A stretch of DNA of 64,000 nt from an uncultured Oscillospiraceae bacterium (GTDB taxonomy: Bacteria; Bacillota; Clostridia; Oscillospirales; Oscillospiraceae). The translations under genes were made by a program, and so were the position numbers. Positions 32,111-40,727 of the stretch are shown here, piece after piece. The stretch spans positions 1 through 64,000 of the forward strand of contig CAKTIE010000010.1 of assembly GCA_934565655.1 (NCBI GenBank). Reading direction: 5' to 3'. The stretch's first letter is position 1. Every line of letters starts with the position of its first letter. The notes beneath the pieces were generated by a model, which did not search any database, was not told the origin of the DNA, and worked only from the letters and a program-made list of their open reading frames with translations.

Positions 32111-34774
32111 TTATCCCTTGGCTTCCAGCCAGTTTTTACCGCTGTGGGCCTCGGCGGTCAGGGGGACGGCCAGCGCCGCCACCTGCTCCATCTCCTGCCG
32201 CAGCAGCTTTTCCACCGTTTCCCGCTCCGCCTCCGGGCATTCCACGATCAGCTCGTCGTGTACCTGCATGATGAGTCTGGCCTGCAAATTCTCGCGGCGC
32301 AGACGGTCATAGACCCGGAGCATGGCCAGCTTCATGATGTCCGCCGCCGTGCCCTGAATGGGCATGTTCAGCGCCACACGCTCACCGAAGGCGCGCTGGA
32401 CGAAATTGGCCGATCTCAGCTCCGGCAGCGCCCGGCGGCGGTGGTACAGCGTCTCCACATAGCCCTGCGCCTTGGCCGTTTCCACGATGTCGGTCATGTA
32501 CTGCTTCACGCCGGGATAGGTGGCGAAATAGCGCTCCATATAGTCCTTGGCCTCCGCCACCGTTACATGGATGTCCTGACTGAGAGAGAAGGCGGACATG
32601 CCGTACACGATGCCAAAGTTCACCGCCTTGGCGCGGGAGCGCATCTGGTGGGTGACCTCGGTCTCCGGCACATGGAACACCTTGGCGGCGGTAACAGTGT
32701 GGAAATCCGCGCCGGACAGGAACGCCTGCTGCATGGCCTCGTCTCCGGCCATGTGGGCCAGCAGCCGCAGCTCGATCTGGGAGTAGTCCGCGTCCACCAG
32801 CACATTGCCGTCTCCAGCGATGAACAGGCGGCGGATCTCGCTGCCCAGCTCGGTGCGGGTGGGGATGTTCTGCAGATTCGGCTCCGTGGAGCTGAGACGG
32901 CCCGTGGCCGTCACCGTCATCTGGAAGCTGGTGCGCACCCGCCCGTCGGGGGACACTGCCCGCAGCAGACCGTCGGCATAGGCGGATTTCAGCTTGGCAT
33001 ACTGCCGGTATTCCAGCACCTTGTCCACGATGGGAGCCTCGTACCGCAGCTTTTCCAGCACCTCGGCGTTGGTGGACCAGCCGGTTTTCGTTTTCTTCCC
33101 GTGGGGCAGCTGCAATTTGTCAAAGAGAATGGCGCCCAGCTGCTTGGGGGAGTTGATGTTGAAGGTCTCGCCCGCCATGTCGTAGATGGACTGCTCCAGC
33201 GTCACAATGCGCTGCTGCAAGTCCTCACCGAACCGGGCCAGCGCCGCGCCGTCGATGCGGAAGCCTGCCAGCTCCATCTCCGCCAGCACTTGGCACAGGG
33301 GCAGTTCCATCTCATGGAGCAGCGCCGTCATGCCCAGCTCCTCCAGCCTGCCGGGCAGCACCTCATACAGCGCCGCCACGGCACTGGTATAGCTGCACAG
33401 GGCGGCTTCCTCCGCTGCGGTGTCGCTGAGCGGGGAGAAGGCGTCCTTTGCCAGATGGGCCGGGGCGGGCAGCTCCGCGCCGCAGTAGGCCACGAACAGC
33501 CGCTGGAGGTCATATCCTCCGGCGGTGGCGTCCAGCAGATAGCCCGCCAGCGCCGTGTCAAAGACAAATCCCTCGGCGGGAAGATTCCGCTCCAGCAGGG
33601 CGCGGGTCAGATCCTTCACATTGTGGGCCGCCTTGCGGATATCGGCGGAGAACAGACCCCGCAGCAGAGCGTCCCAGTCGCCGCCGAAGCGGTCAGACCG
33701 CAGGATGGCCGTCAGGCTGCTGCGCTCGTCGATATCGCACGCCACCGCCAGCACGCTCAGGTCGTCCAGCCCGTACACCGCCACATGGGGCGCCTTCCGC
33801 CACAGCGCCAGCAGACGTTCGCTGTCGGCGTCGGTCTCCGGCGTTTCCACGGTAGTCACATAGTCCTCGTTGTGGGTGACGGCTGCCGGTTCCGGCGCGG
33901 GCACGGCGGGGGACAGGCCGTATTTCCGGATGAGCTTGGTGAATTCCAGCTTTACGAACAGGTCATAAAGCTCCGGCTTATAGGGCTGGCGCAATGCGTC
34001 GTCGGGGTCGAATTCCAGCGGCGCGTCGGTGACGATGGTGGCCAGCCAGTAGCTGCGGCGGGCGGATTCCTCCCCCTCGGCCAGCTTCCGCAGCGCGGCG
34101 GGCTTGGCCTCCACCTCCGGCATGGCGGTGTACAGCGCGTCGATGCTGCCGTAGCGCTGTACCAGCGCCGTGGCGGTCTTTTCACCGATGCCCGGCACGC
34201 CGGGGATGTTGTCGCTGCTGTCGCCCATCAGGGCCTTCAGGTCGATCATATGGATGGGGTCGAAGCCGTACTGCTCCCGGAACAGGGCGGGGGTCATATC
34301 GGTGGTGGAGGTCTGTCCCATGCGGGAGGTCACCAGCTTCACCCGCGTGCGGTCGGTGATCAGCTGTAAGCTGTCCCGGTCGCCGGTGACGATGACGCAC
34401 TCCCAGCCCCGCTTTTCGCACCGGCGGGAGATGGTGCCCAGCAGGTCGTCCGCCTCATAGCCCACCATCTCATAGCAGGGGATGGACATGGCGCACAGCA
34501 CCTGCTTCATCACCGGCATCTGCTGGGCAAGTTCCTCGGGCATACCCTTGCGGGTGGCCTTGTAATTGGCGTCCGCCTCGTGCCGGAAGGTAGGCTCCCT
34601 CCGGTCAAAGGCCACGCACAGCGCCTCCGGCTGCTCCTCGTCGATGAACCGCTGGAGCATGTTCAGAAAACCGAAAATGGCGTTGGTATACAGCCCGTCC
34701 CGGGTGGTCAGGGGCTTCACGCCATAAAAGGCGCGGTTGATGATGCTGTTGCCGTCAAGAACCATCAGTTTCAT
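32111..34774 (-). CDS. polA: DNA polymerase I
   Basis: An 887-residue family A polymerase. The N-terminal 5' nuclease (Asp-Gly-Asn-Ser at the start, Gly-Asp-Ser-Ser-Asp-Asn-Ile-Pro-Gly near 190) is intact. The middle domain has the 3'-5' exonuclease fold but lacks the catalytic acidic set (Asp-x-Glu is not seen), as in Bacillus enzymes. The polymerase core has Asp-Tyr-Ser-Gln-Ile-Glu-Leu-Arg, the O-helix Arg...Lys...Asn-Phe-Gly-Ile-Val-Tyr-Gly, and Gln-Val-His-Asp-Glu. The ATG at 34774 follows AAGGAGG. It leads the polA-rimI-tsaD operon. Confidence 0.96.
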   Translation of the reverse strand: MKLMVLDGNSIINRAFYGVKPLTTRDGLYTNAIFGFLNMLQRFIDEEQPEALCVAFDRREPTFRHEADANYKATRKGMPEELAQQMPVMKQVLCAMSIPCYEMVGYEADDLLGTISRRCEKRGWECVIVTGDRDSLQLITDRTRVKLVTSRMGQTSTTDMTPALFREQYGFDPIHMIDLKALMGDSSDNIPGVPGIGEKTATALVQRYGSIDALYTAMPEVEAKPAALRKLAEGEESARRSYWLATIVTDAPLEFDPDDALRQPYKPELYDLFVKLEFTKLIRKYGLSPAVPAPEPAAVTHNEDYVTTVETPETDADSERLLALWRKAPHVAVYGLDDLSVLAVACDIDERSSLTAILRSDRFGGDWDALLRGLFSADIRKAAHNVKDLTRALLERNLPAEGFVFDTALAGYLLDATAGGYDLQRLFVAYCGAELPAPAHLAKDAFSPLSDTAAEEAALCSYTSAVAALYEVLPGRLEELGMTALLHEMELPLCQVLAEMELAGFRIDGAALARFGEDLQQRIVTLEQSIYDMAGETFNINSPKQLGAILFDKLQLPHGKKTKTGWSTNAEVLEKLRYEAPIVDKVLEYRQYAKLKSAYADGLLRAVSPDGRVRTSFQMTVTATGRLSSTEPNLQNIPTRTELGSEIRRLFIAGDGNVLVDADYSQIELRLLAHMAGDEAMQQAFLSGADFHTVTAAKVFHVPETEVTHQMRSRAKAVNFGIVYGMSAFSLSQDIHVTVAEAKDYMERYFATYPGVKQYMTDIVETAKAQGYVETLYHRRRALPELRSANFVQRAFGERVALNMPIQGTAADIMKLAMLRVYDRLRRENLQARLIMQVHDELIVECPEAERETVEKLLRQEMEQVAALAVPLTAEAHSGKNWLEAKG

Positions 34775-34852
34775 GGTCGGCCTCCTTGTGGGGTCAATTT
34801 TCACATAATATTTTATTATAGTCCATTTCCCGGAAAAACACAACCTCCGTAC

Positions 34853-34880
34853 TTGACAGTTTTCGCTTTTGTGATAGTAT
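34853..34880 (+). promoter_or_regulatory. Probable promoter for the ankyrin-MFS-AEC operon
   Basis: TTGACA (34853-34858) is followed by TAGTAT (34875-34880) after 16 bases. The -35 is perfect and the -10 partial. The ribosome site GACAGGAGG follows about 35 bases later. The opposite strand holds TATAAT at 34820-34815, a likely polA -10 box, so the region is a divergent promoter. Confidence 0.6.
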
Positions 34881-34927
34881 GAAGTGGATTTGTATGTGTG
34901 AAACCGACGCTGCGACAGGAGGCCCCT

Positions 34928-35782
34928 ATGAACAAGCTTTCTATCCGAAAAGTACTTGAAGTGACGCTTGCCGTGCTGCTGGTGGTGTGCATCGCCCTGC
35001 TGACGTTTTACTTCGTCAACTGCTATCAGGCTAATAAGTTGGTGGATGCGATCCTAGAGGATGATTTTCCGAAAGTGGAGCGCATTGTAGAGAAGTATCC
35101 CCATTGTATTGATTTGCAGCCGACAATCAGCCCGGATTGGTGGCTGTCCCTGATGGAAACATACGTGTACTTCCCAATGGAGGTGGCCTGTGCAATGGGA
35201 AATACAGAGATTATCAGATGTCTGGTAGAGCACGGTGTGAATGTGAATACCGACAAAGGAGTGACTCCATTAAACAGGTTGCTTATTGGAAAACCGGAAG
35301 GCTGGCGCGATACATTTTACTATTTGATCGACCATGGAGCGAATGTGGACTACATAACGGCGTCCCACACAACAGCTGTGGAGGATGCCGTAAGATATAA
35401 GTATTGCGAGGACGCTGTCGATATGGACGAGGTGTGCGATGTTGTCCGTTACTTATTGAAGCATGGCGCACCCAGTAAGGATGACGTTATGGACGCGCTT
35501 TGCCGATGCGCAGAGCAGGACAGCCGCAGTATCCCAGTTATGGAAATATTGATGAAGGAAGGGCATATAGGGGTCAACGACAAAGGCTGGAAGAGTAATA
35601 CACCGTTAATGTATGCGGCGGCCTATGGCGATGTAGAAACGGTCGAATACCTGCTGTCATGCGGTGCGGACGTAGATGCCGTGGATGATGACGGCGAAAC
35701 GGCGATAGATTGGGCCGAGCGAAACGGGCGAACCGACATTTTGTTATTGCTGAAAGGCCATAAAGAAGCCATTCCCGATTGA
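34928..35782 (+). CDS. Membrane-anchored ankyrin-repeat protein
   Basis: A 284-residue protein with one N-terminal membrane helix (about 14-34), then ankyrin repeats. The clearest are near the C-terminus (Thr-Pro-Leu-Met-Tyr-Ala-Ala, Val-Glu-Tyr-Leu-Leu-Ser-Cys-Gly-Ala-Asp-Val) with degenerate copies around residues 95-120 and 135-160. It probably binds a protein partner at the membrane or outside. The ATG at 34928 has AGGAGG upstream. Codon choice is visibly less GC-rich than the following MFS gene, which suggests separate origin. The MFS gene starts 13 bases later. Confidence 0.8.
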   Translation: MNKLSIRKVLEVTLAVLLVVCIALLTFYFVNCYQANKLVDAILEDDFPKVERIVEKYPHCIDLQPTISPDWWLSLMETYVYFPMEVACAMGNTEIIRCLVEHGVNVNTDKGVTPLNRLLIGKPEGWRDTFYYLIDHGANVDYITASHTTAVEDAVRYKYCEDAVDMDEVCDVVRYLLKHGAPSKDDVMDALCRCAEQDSRSIPVMEILMKEGHIGVNDKGWKSNTPLMYAAAYGDVETVEYLLSCGADVDAVDDDGETAIDWAERNGRTDILLLLKGHKEAIPD

Positions 35783-35795
35783 ACAGAGGTCAACT

Positions 35796-36998
35796 ATGGA
35801 CAAGCTTGCCAGACAAGTGAATATCCATCATGCCGTGATGCAGGGCAGCTATTTCGCCGGATTCTCCGCCATATGGGGCTTCGGGCCGGTGCTGCTGCTG
35901 TACTGGAGCCTGAGCAACAGTGCACTGGGCGTGGTCACGTCGCTGGCGCTGCTGCTGCCGCTGCTGATCCAGCCGGTGCTGGCGTCATTGTCGGACGCCG
36001 ATCCCCGGTGGACCAGCCGCCGTCTGGCGCTGGGCCTTTCGCTGCTGACGCTGGCGGCGGCGCTGGCCGTCACGCTGCTGCCGGAGCAGAAAACGGTGCT
36101 GCTGGTCAGCTATGCCGTCATCGGCGTGACGCTGGTGTGCACGTCGCCGTTTTTCAATAGTATGGTGATGGCCTATCACCTGCGGGGCGTCAATGTGAAC
36201 TACGGTCTTGGCCGGGGAACCGGCTCCACCACCTATGCCATCGTGGCGCTGGTGATGGGCTTTGTGCTGGAGCGGCGCTCGCCCACGGTGATCCTGCCGG
36301 TGCTGCTGGCGGCGCTGGCGCTCCAGATCGTGTCCATCTGGAGCTTCCGCTATCCGCTGCCGGAGCTGCCCCGAAGGGAGGAGGCCGCGCCGCCGCAGGT
36401 GCTGAGCCTGCCGAAGCTGCTGCGGAAATACCCGGCGTTCACGGTGCTGCTGGTGGGCTGCGCGCTGCTGCAGGGCGGCCATAACGCCTGCAACACCTAC
36501 ATGATCCACATTGCCGACAAGGTGGGCGCGGGCGAGGGATTGATGGGCGTCATTCTGGCAGTTTCAGCCTTTACGGAGCTGCCTGCCATGGCGCTGTTTC
36601 CCCGGATGCACCGGCGCTTGAGCCTGCGGACGCTGTTCCGCATCTGCGCCGCCACCTTCGTGATGAAGGATCTGCTGTTCTGGGCGGCGCAGTCGCCGGT
36701 GCTGCTGTACATCGCGGCGGTGATACAGTTCTTTGAGTTCGGCATTTTCCTGCCGGCCTGCGTTTACTATGTGGCGGAGCGGCTGGACAGTGCCAATCAG
36801 GCCAAGGGACAGGGCCTGATCCATGTGTGTTCCAACGGCCTAGGTCCGGCGGTAATGACCGCCGTCGGCGGCCGGTTGATCGACAGTGCGGGCATTAACA
36901 CTATGCTGGCAGTCACCACAGCGGTGAGTTTTGTAGGTTTTCTGGTGGTGCTGGCTGCCACCTCACGATATTTGGATAAAGGAGATCAAGAGAAATGA
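35796..36998 (+). CDS. MFS transporter
   Basis: A 400-residue permease with about 12 membrane helices and the short polar loops of the MFS_1-like / nucleoside-sugar permease group. The substrate cannot be told from sequence. It is flanked by the ankyrin gene (13-base gap) and the AEC transporter (ATGA overlap), so the three form an operon. A reverse-strand frame through its first half is a shadow. Confidence 0.78.
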   Translation: MDKLARQVNIHHAVMQGSYFAGFSAIWGFGPVLLLYWSLSNSALGVVTSLALLLPLLIQPVLASLSDADPRWTSRRLALGLSLLTLAAALAVTLLPEQKTVLLVSYAVIGVTLVCTSPFFNSMVMAYHLRGVNVNYGLGRGTGSTTYAIVALVMGFVLERRSPTVILPVLLAALALQIVSIWSFRYPLPELPRREEAAPPQVLSLPKLLRKYPAFTVLLVGCALLQGGHNACNTYMIHIADKVGAGEGLMGVILAVSAFTELPAMALFPRMHRRLSLRTLFRICAATFVMKDLLFWAAQSPVLLYIAAVIQFFEFGIFLPACVYYVAERLDSANQAKGQGLIHVCSNGLGPAVMTAVGGRLIDSAGINTMLAVTTAVSFVGFLVVLAATSRYLDKGDQEK

Positions 36999-37921
36999 TC
37001 GGTTCATTTTTAACGGTAGGACAGCAGGTTCTGATCCTGTTTGCACTGATGGCGGTGGGCTTCGTACTGGGCAAGGCGAAGCTGATGGATGACCGCGGCA
37101 GCCTTGCCATGACGAATCTGGTGATGTACGCGGTGTCCCCTGCCATGATGGTGGTGGCCTTCCAGCGGGAGAAGAACGCGGCGGATCTGCATAACTTCCT
37201 GGTGTGTCTGCTGCTGGCGGTGGCGGTCCATGCCGTCAGCATCCTGCTGGCAAGGGTGTGCCTGCGGGGCAAGGACAGCACCGCCGGTATCCTGCAGTTC
37301 GGCATGGTGTTCTCCAACTGCGGCTTTATGGGCTATCCCCTGATGCTGGCGCTGCTGGGCAGCATCGGCGTGTTTTACGGCTCGGCCTATGTGGTGGTGT
37401 TCACGGTGCTCAGTTGGACGGCGGGCATCTATATGGTCACCCATGACGCGCGCAATCTGCAGGTGAAGCATATCCTGCTGAACCCCGGCGTGCTCAGCGT
37501 GGCGGTGGCTATGGTGCTGTATCTGCTGGCGGTGCGCCTGCCGGAGATTGTCATGACACCCCTGAACTATCTGGCCAACATGAATACGCCCCTGCCCATG
37601 ATCGTGGTGGGCTATCAGCTGAGCCATGCCAATTTCAGCACCGCTTTCAGCGACCGTCGCTCCTGGCTTGCGCTGGTGCTGCGGCTGGCGGTGGTGCCGC
37701 TGCTGACCGTCGGCCTTTGCTGGGCCTTCCGGGTGGACAGCGCTGTGGCACTGGTGACGGTGATTGCGGCCAGTACACCTCCCGCCGCGCTTTTGAGCAT
37801 GTTTGCCCAGAAATTCGGCGGTGATACGAAGCTGGCCTCCAGCATGGTGTCGGTGTATACCGCGCTTTCCGTGCTGACGATCCCGCCGGTGGTGGGGCTG
37901 GCGCAGTATCTGGTGGGATAA
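36995..37921 (+). CDS. AEC-family transporter
   Basis: A 308-residue protein with ten predicted helices in the 5+5 arrangement of auxin-efflux-carrier-like permeases. Characteristic segments are Asn-Cys-Gly-Phe-Met-Gly-Tyr-Pro-Leu in the first half and the C-terminal Ala-Ser-Thr-Pro-Pro-Ala-Ala. Bacterial members usually export malate or other organic acids. It overlaps the MFS gene in ATGA and ends the operon. Confidence 0.88.
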   Translation: MIGSFLTVGQQVLILFALMAVGFVLGKAKLMDDRGSLAMTNLVMYAVSPAMMVVAFQREKNAADLHNFLVCLLLAVAVHAVSILLARVCLRGKDSTAGILQFGMVFSNCGFMGYPLMLALLGSIGVFYGSAYVVVFTVLSWTAGIYMVTHDARNLQVKHILLNPGVLSVAVAMVLYLLAVRLPEIVMTPLNYLANMNTPLPMIVVGYQLSHANFSTAFSDRRSWLALVLRLAVVPLLTVGLCWAFRVDSAVALVTVIAASTPPAALLSMFAQKFGGDTKLASSMVSVYTALSVLTIPPVVGLAQYLVG

Positions 37922-38021
37922 AATAATTCTACATAAAATAGAAATTTTTCATGACGGCAAAAATGCTCGAAAAATAAATTATGTCAACAGAAACGCCGGT
38001 GGCGTAAAGGTGCAAACCACA

Positions 38022-38057
38022 TTTGCGGGTTTTCCAGAAAGAGGGAAAACCCGCAAA
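38022..38057 (+). terminator. Intrinsic terminator of the ankyrin-MFS-AEC operon
   Basis: TTTGCGGGTTTTCC and its exact complement flank an eight-base loop; AAACCTTTT follows. It is about 100 bases after the AEC stop. The stem is symmetrical, so it could act on both strands. Confidence 0.75.
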
Positions 38058-38375
38058 AACCTTTTAAAACAGCAGGTGTGCATAAATGTGGAAAAAGGTG
38101 TGGAAAGTGTGGATAACTCATTGTAGAAATTATGGGATGTGAAATTATGTAAACCTGATGTAAAGGGAGAGAGCCTGTCGAAAAAGGTTGAAAAAGTACG
38201 GCAAATGGGAGAGATAAGGGAAAGTTACCCTATTTTCTGCCGTTGGTGATTTTGCCGAAGATGGAAGAAGCAGGGAAAAATAAATTGCGATTTGCCGGAA
38301 AAAATGCATGACGCGGGAAATGATTACATTGTGTATTTCCCGACGCGGAAACGGTGGTTCTCTGCAAAATAGGAG

Positions 38376-38404
38376 TTGACGCGGCGCGGGAACTATGGTA
38401 AAAT
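38376..38404 (+). promoter_or_regulatory. Promoter for tRNA-Thr
   Basis: TTGACG (38376-38381) and TAAAAT (38399-38404) with a 17-base spacer, 36 bases before the tRNA. Confidence 0.8.
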
Positions 38405-38440
38405 ATATATCGGCTTTTGAGAGCCGGACTATATTGTGAC

Positions 38441-38516
38441 GCTTGTGTGGCTCAGCTGGCAGAGCAGCTCACTCGTAATGAGCAGGTCGCCGGTTCGAAT
38501 CCGGCCACAAGCTCCA
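38441..38516 (+). tRNA. tRNA-Thr (CGT)
   Basis: The acceptor stem is GCTTGTG/CACAAGC, the D-arm TGGCTCAGCTGGCAGAGCA, the anticodon stem GCTCA/TGAGC around the loop CTCGTAA (anticodon CGT), and the T-arm contains GGTTCGAATCC. The CCA end is encoded. A promoter lies upstream and a terminator immediately after. Short frames crossing it are spurious. Confidence 0.95.
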
Positions 38517-38552
38517 AAAAAAGAAGCCGCCCTGTGGGCGGCTTCTTTTTTT
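38516..38552 (+). terminator. Terminator of tRNA-Thr
   Basis: AGAAGCCGCC and GGGCGGCTTCT pair around CTGT, with an A tract before and a T tract after. It starts at the last base of the tRNA. Confidence 0.9.
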
Positions 38553-38595
38553 GGAGCTTGTCCGGAGTCGAAGTATATGCCCCCTTGCAGCTGAT

Positions 38596-38631
38596 AAAAG
38601 AGTGACCGTCCATAGGACGGTCACTCTTTTT
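38596..38631 (-). terminator. Terminator after the DtxR/MntR-type gene
   Basis: AAAAGAGTGACCGTCC and its complement ACGGTCACTCTTTT form a near-perfect stem. It lies just after the regulator's stop on the minus strand and could also stop plus-strand readthrough from tRNA-Thr. Confidence 0.8.
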
Positions 38632-38640
38632 ATCGGTTTT

Positions 38641-39009
38641 TCAGGCGCCCAGATGGGCGTGGCGCTTGATGGCTTGGAAGGATTCATCGCTGATCACATG
38701 CTCCAGCTTGCAGGCGTCCTCGGCAGCCACCTCGGGCGATACGCCCAGGCGGATGAGATACTGCGTCAGCAGTGTGTGACGCTCGTAGATCATTTCGGCC
38801 ACCTCGCGGCCCGGCTCCAGCAGCGTGATGAAGCCGTTGTCGTCCACCTTGATGTAGCCGCCGTTTTTCAGCAGCCCCATGGCACGGCTGACGCTGGGCT
38901 TGGAATAGCCCATGTACTCGCCCACGTCGATGGCGCGGACGTGGGGCGATTGATTGGTCAGGACCAGAATGGTCTCCAGATACATCTCGCCGGATTCCTG
39001 CAAATGCAT
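38641..39009 (-). CDS. DtxR/MntR-family metal-dependent repressor
   Basis: A 122-residue regulator. The N-terminal Glu-Ser-Gly-Glu-Met-Tyr-Leu-Glu-Thr-Ile opens a winged helix with the recognition helix Tyr-Ser-Lys-Pro-Ser-Val-Ser-Arg-Ala, then a metal-binding dimerisation part with Glu-x-x-x-x-x-Arg-His and Cys-Lys-Leu-Glu-His-Val-Ile-Ser. It lacks the SH3-like third domain of DtxR, so MntR-like manganese or iron sensing is expected. The ATG at 39009 follows AAGGAGTG. No metal transporter gene is adjacent. Confidence 0.86.
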   Translation of the reverse strand: MHLQESGEMYLETILVLTNQSPHVRAIDVGEYMGYSKPSVSRAMGLLKNGGYIKVDDNGFITLLEPGREVAEMIYERHTLLTQYLIRLGVSPEVAAEDACKLEHVISDESFQAIKRHAHLGA

Positions 39010-39101
39010 GTGATCACTCCTTGTTCTTATTAGGAACCAGTATAGCACAGGAATCGGAGAAATGCAAGTTACTTTTGACTAACCGCCGGAATTCCCCGCA
39101 A

Positions 39102-40286
<1,185 letters not shown>

Positions 40287-40323
40287 AATTTTGATCTCCT
40301 TTCAATTCTCGGAAATGCGCAAC

Positions 40324-40355
40324 AAAAAAGCGCCCTGCCTGAACCGACAGAGTGC
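40324..40355 (-). terminator. Expression-platform terminator of the SAM riboswitch
   Basis: On the minus strand GCACTCTGTC and GGCAGGGCGC form a 10-base stem with one mismatch around GGTTCA, followed by TTTTTTG. It lies between the aptamer and metK and should form when SAM is bound. Confidence 0.85.
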
Positions 40356-40374
40356 TGAAATTTCTTGCTCTTTC

Positions 40375-40464
40375 CTCATCTTTCGATTCAACGTCGGATT
40401 TGGCACCTTGAAAAACAGGTTGCCGTGGCTTCATTGGGCCGTTCCCTCCGCCACTCTTGATAAG
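40375..40464 (-). promoter_or_regulatory. SAM-I (S-box) riboswitch upstream of metK
   Basis: Minus strand sequence follows the S-box consensus: CTTATCAAGAG, then GGCGGAGGGA, GGCCC, ATGAAGCC, CGGCAACC, AAGGTGCCAA, TCC, and finally GATGAG. P1 pairs CTTATC with GATGAG. The kink-turn and SAM-contacting core are intact. Position before metK and the downstream terminator make SAM-responsive attenuation the clear expectation. Confidence 0.95.
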
Positions 40465-40583
40465 GTATGAAGTTGTCTGGGATATTAGCTAGGCTACATT
40501 CTACCATCTTTGTCAGAATTGTCAATAGGGAAGTGTGAATTTTTTGTAAAATCACGAAAAGAGGAAAGATGAAGCGTAAACGA

Positions 40584-40640
40584 AGCCTCCCCTGTGTAAG
40601 GGGAGGTGGCAACGCGAAGCGTTGACGGAGGGGTTGCTTG
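40584..40640. repeat. Small palindromic intergenic repeat
   Basis: CCTCCCCTGTGTAAGGGGAGG is a hairpin, followed by CAACGCGAAGCGTTG (a second hairpin) and GACGGAGGGGTTG, whose CCTCCGTC-type end relates back to the first arm. This double-hairpin module resembles interspersed repeats of Clostridia gut genomes as I remember them. Only one copy is seen here, so the repeat status is inferred. Confidence 0.45.
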
Positions 40641-40701
40641 AAGAAAGTGCAGTGGAAGTCAGGATGGATGCTACGGCGGCATAGCCGCCGAGATCGGGGC
40701 T

Positions 40702-40727
40702 AAAAACATGCCACCGGCATGTTTTTT
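40702..40727 (-). terminator. Intrinsic terminator after the BaiN-type flavoprotein gene
   Basis: AAAACATGCC and GGCATGTTTTT pair around a three-base loop on the minus strand, directly at the gene's stop. Confidence 0.75.

Larger units (their letters stand above)
37922..38440. other. Gene-free 520-base AT-rich stretch with hairpin and DnaA-box-like words
   Basis: No reading frame here looks real. The stretch contains a strong terminator (38022-38057), then three close TGTGGAWAR words (38087, 38099, 38108) on one strand, the last being an exact complement of the DnaA box TTATCCACA, then AT-rich sequence and the tRNA-Thr promoter. An operon end plus a protein-binding or replication-control site would explain it. 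Confidence 0.5.

Noticed and set aside
37922..38440. Chromosomal replication origin
   Set aside because: Only one exact DnaA box and two near matches are seen, without dnaA, dnaN or an obvious AT-rich unwinding element beside them; kept only as a possible DnaA-binding cluster.
38417..38687. Short frames crossing tRNA-Thr with Asp-Ser-Asn-Arg-type products
   Set aside because: These are typical false translations of tRNA T-arms and terminators.
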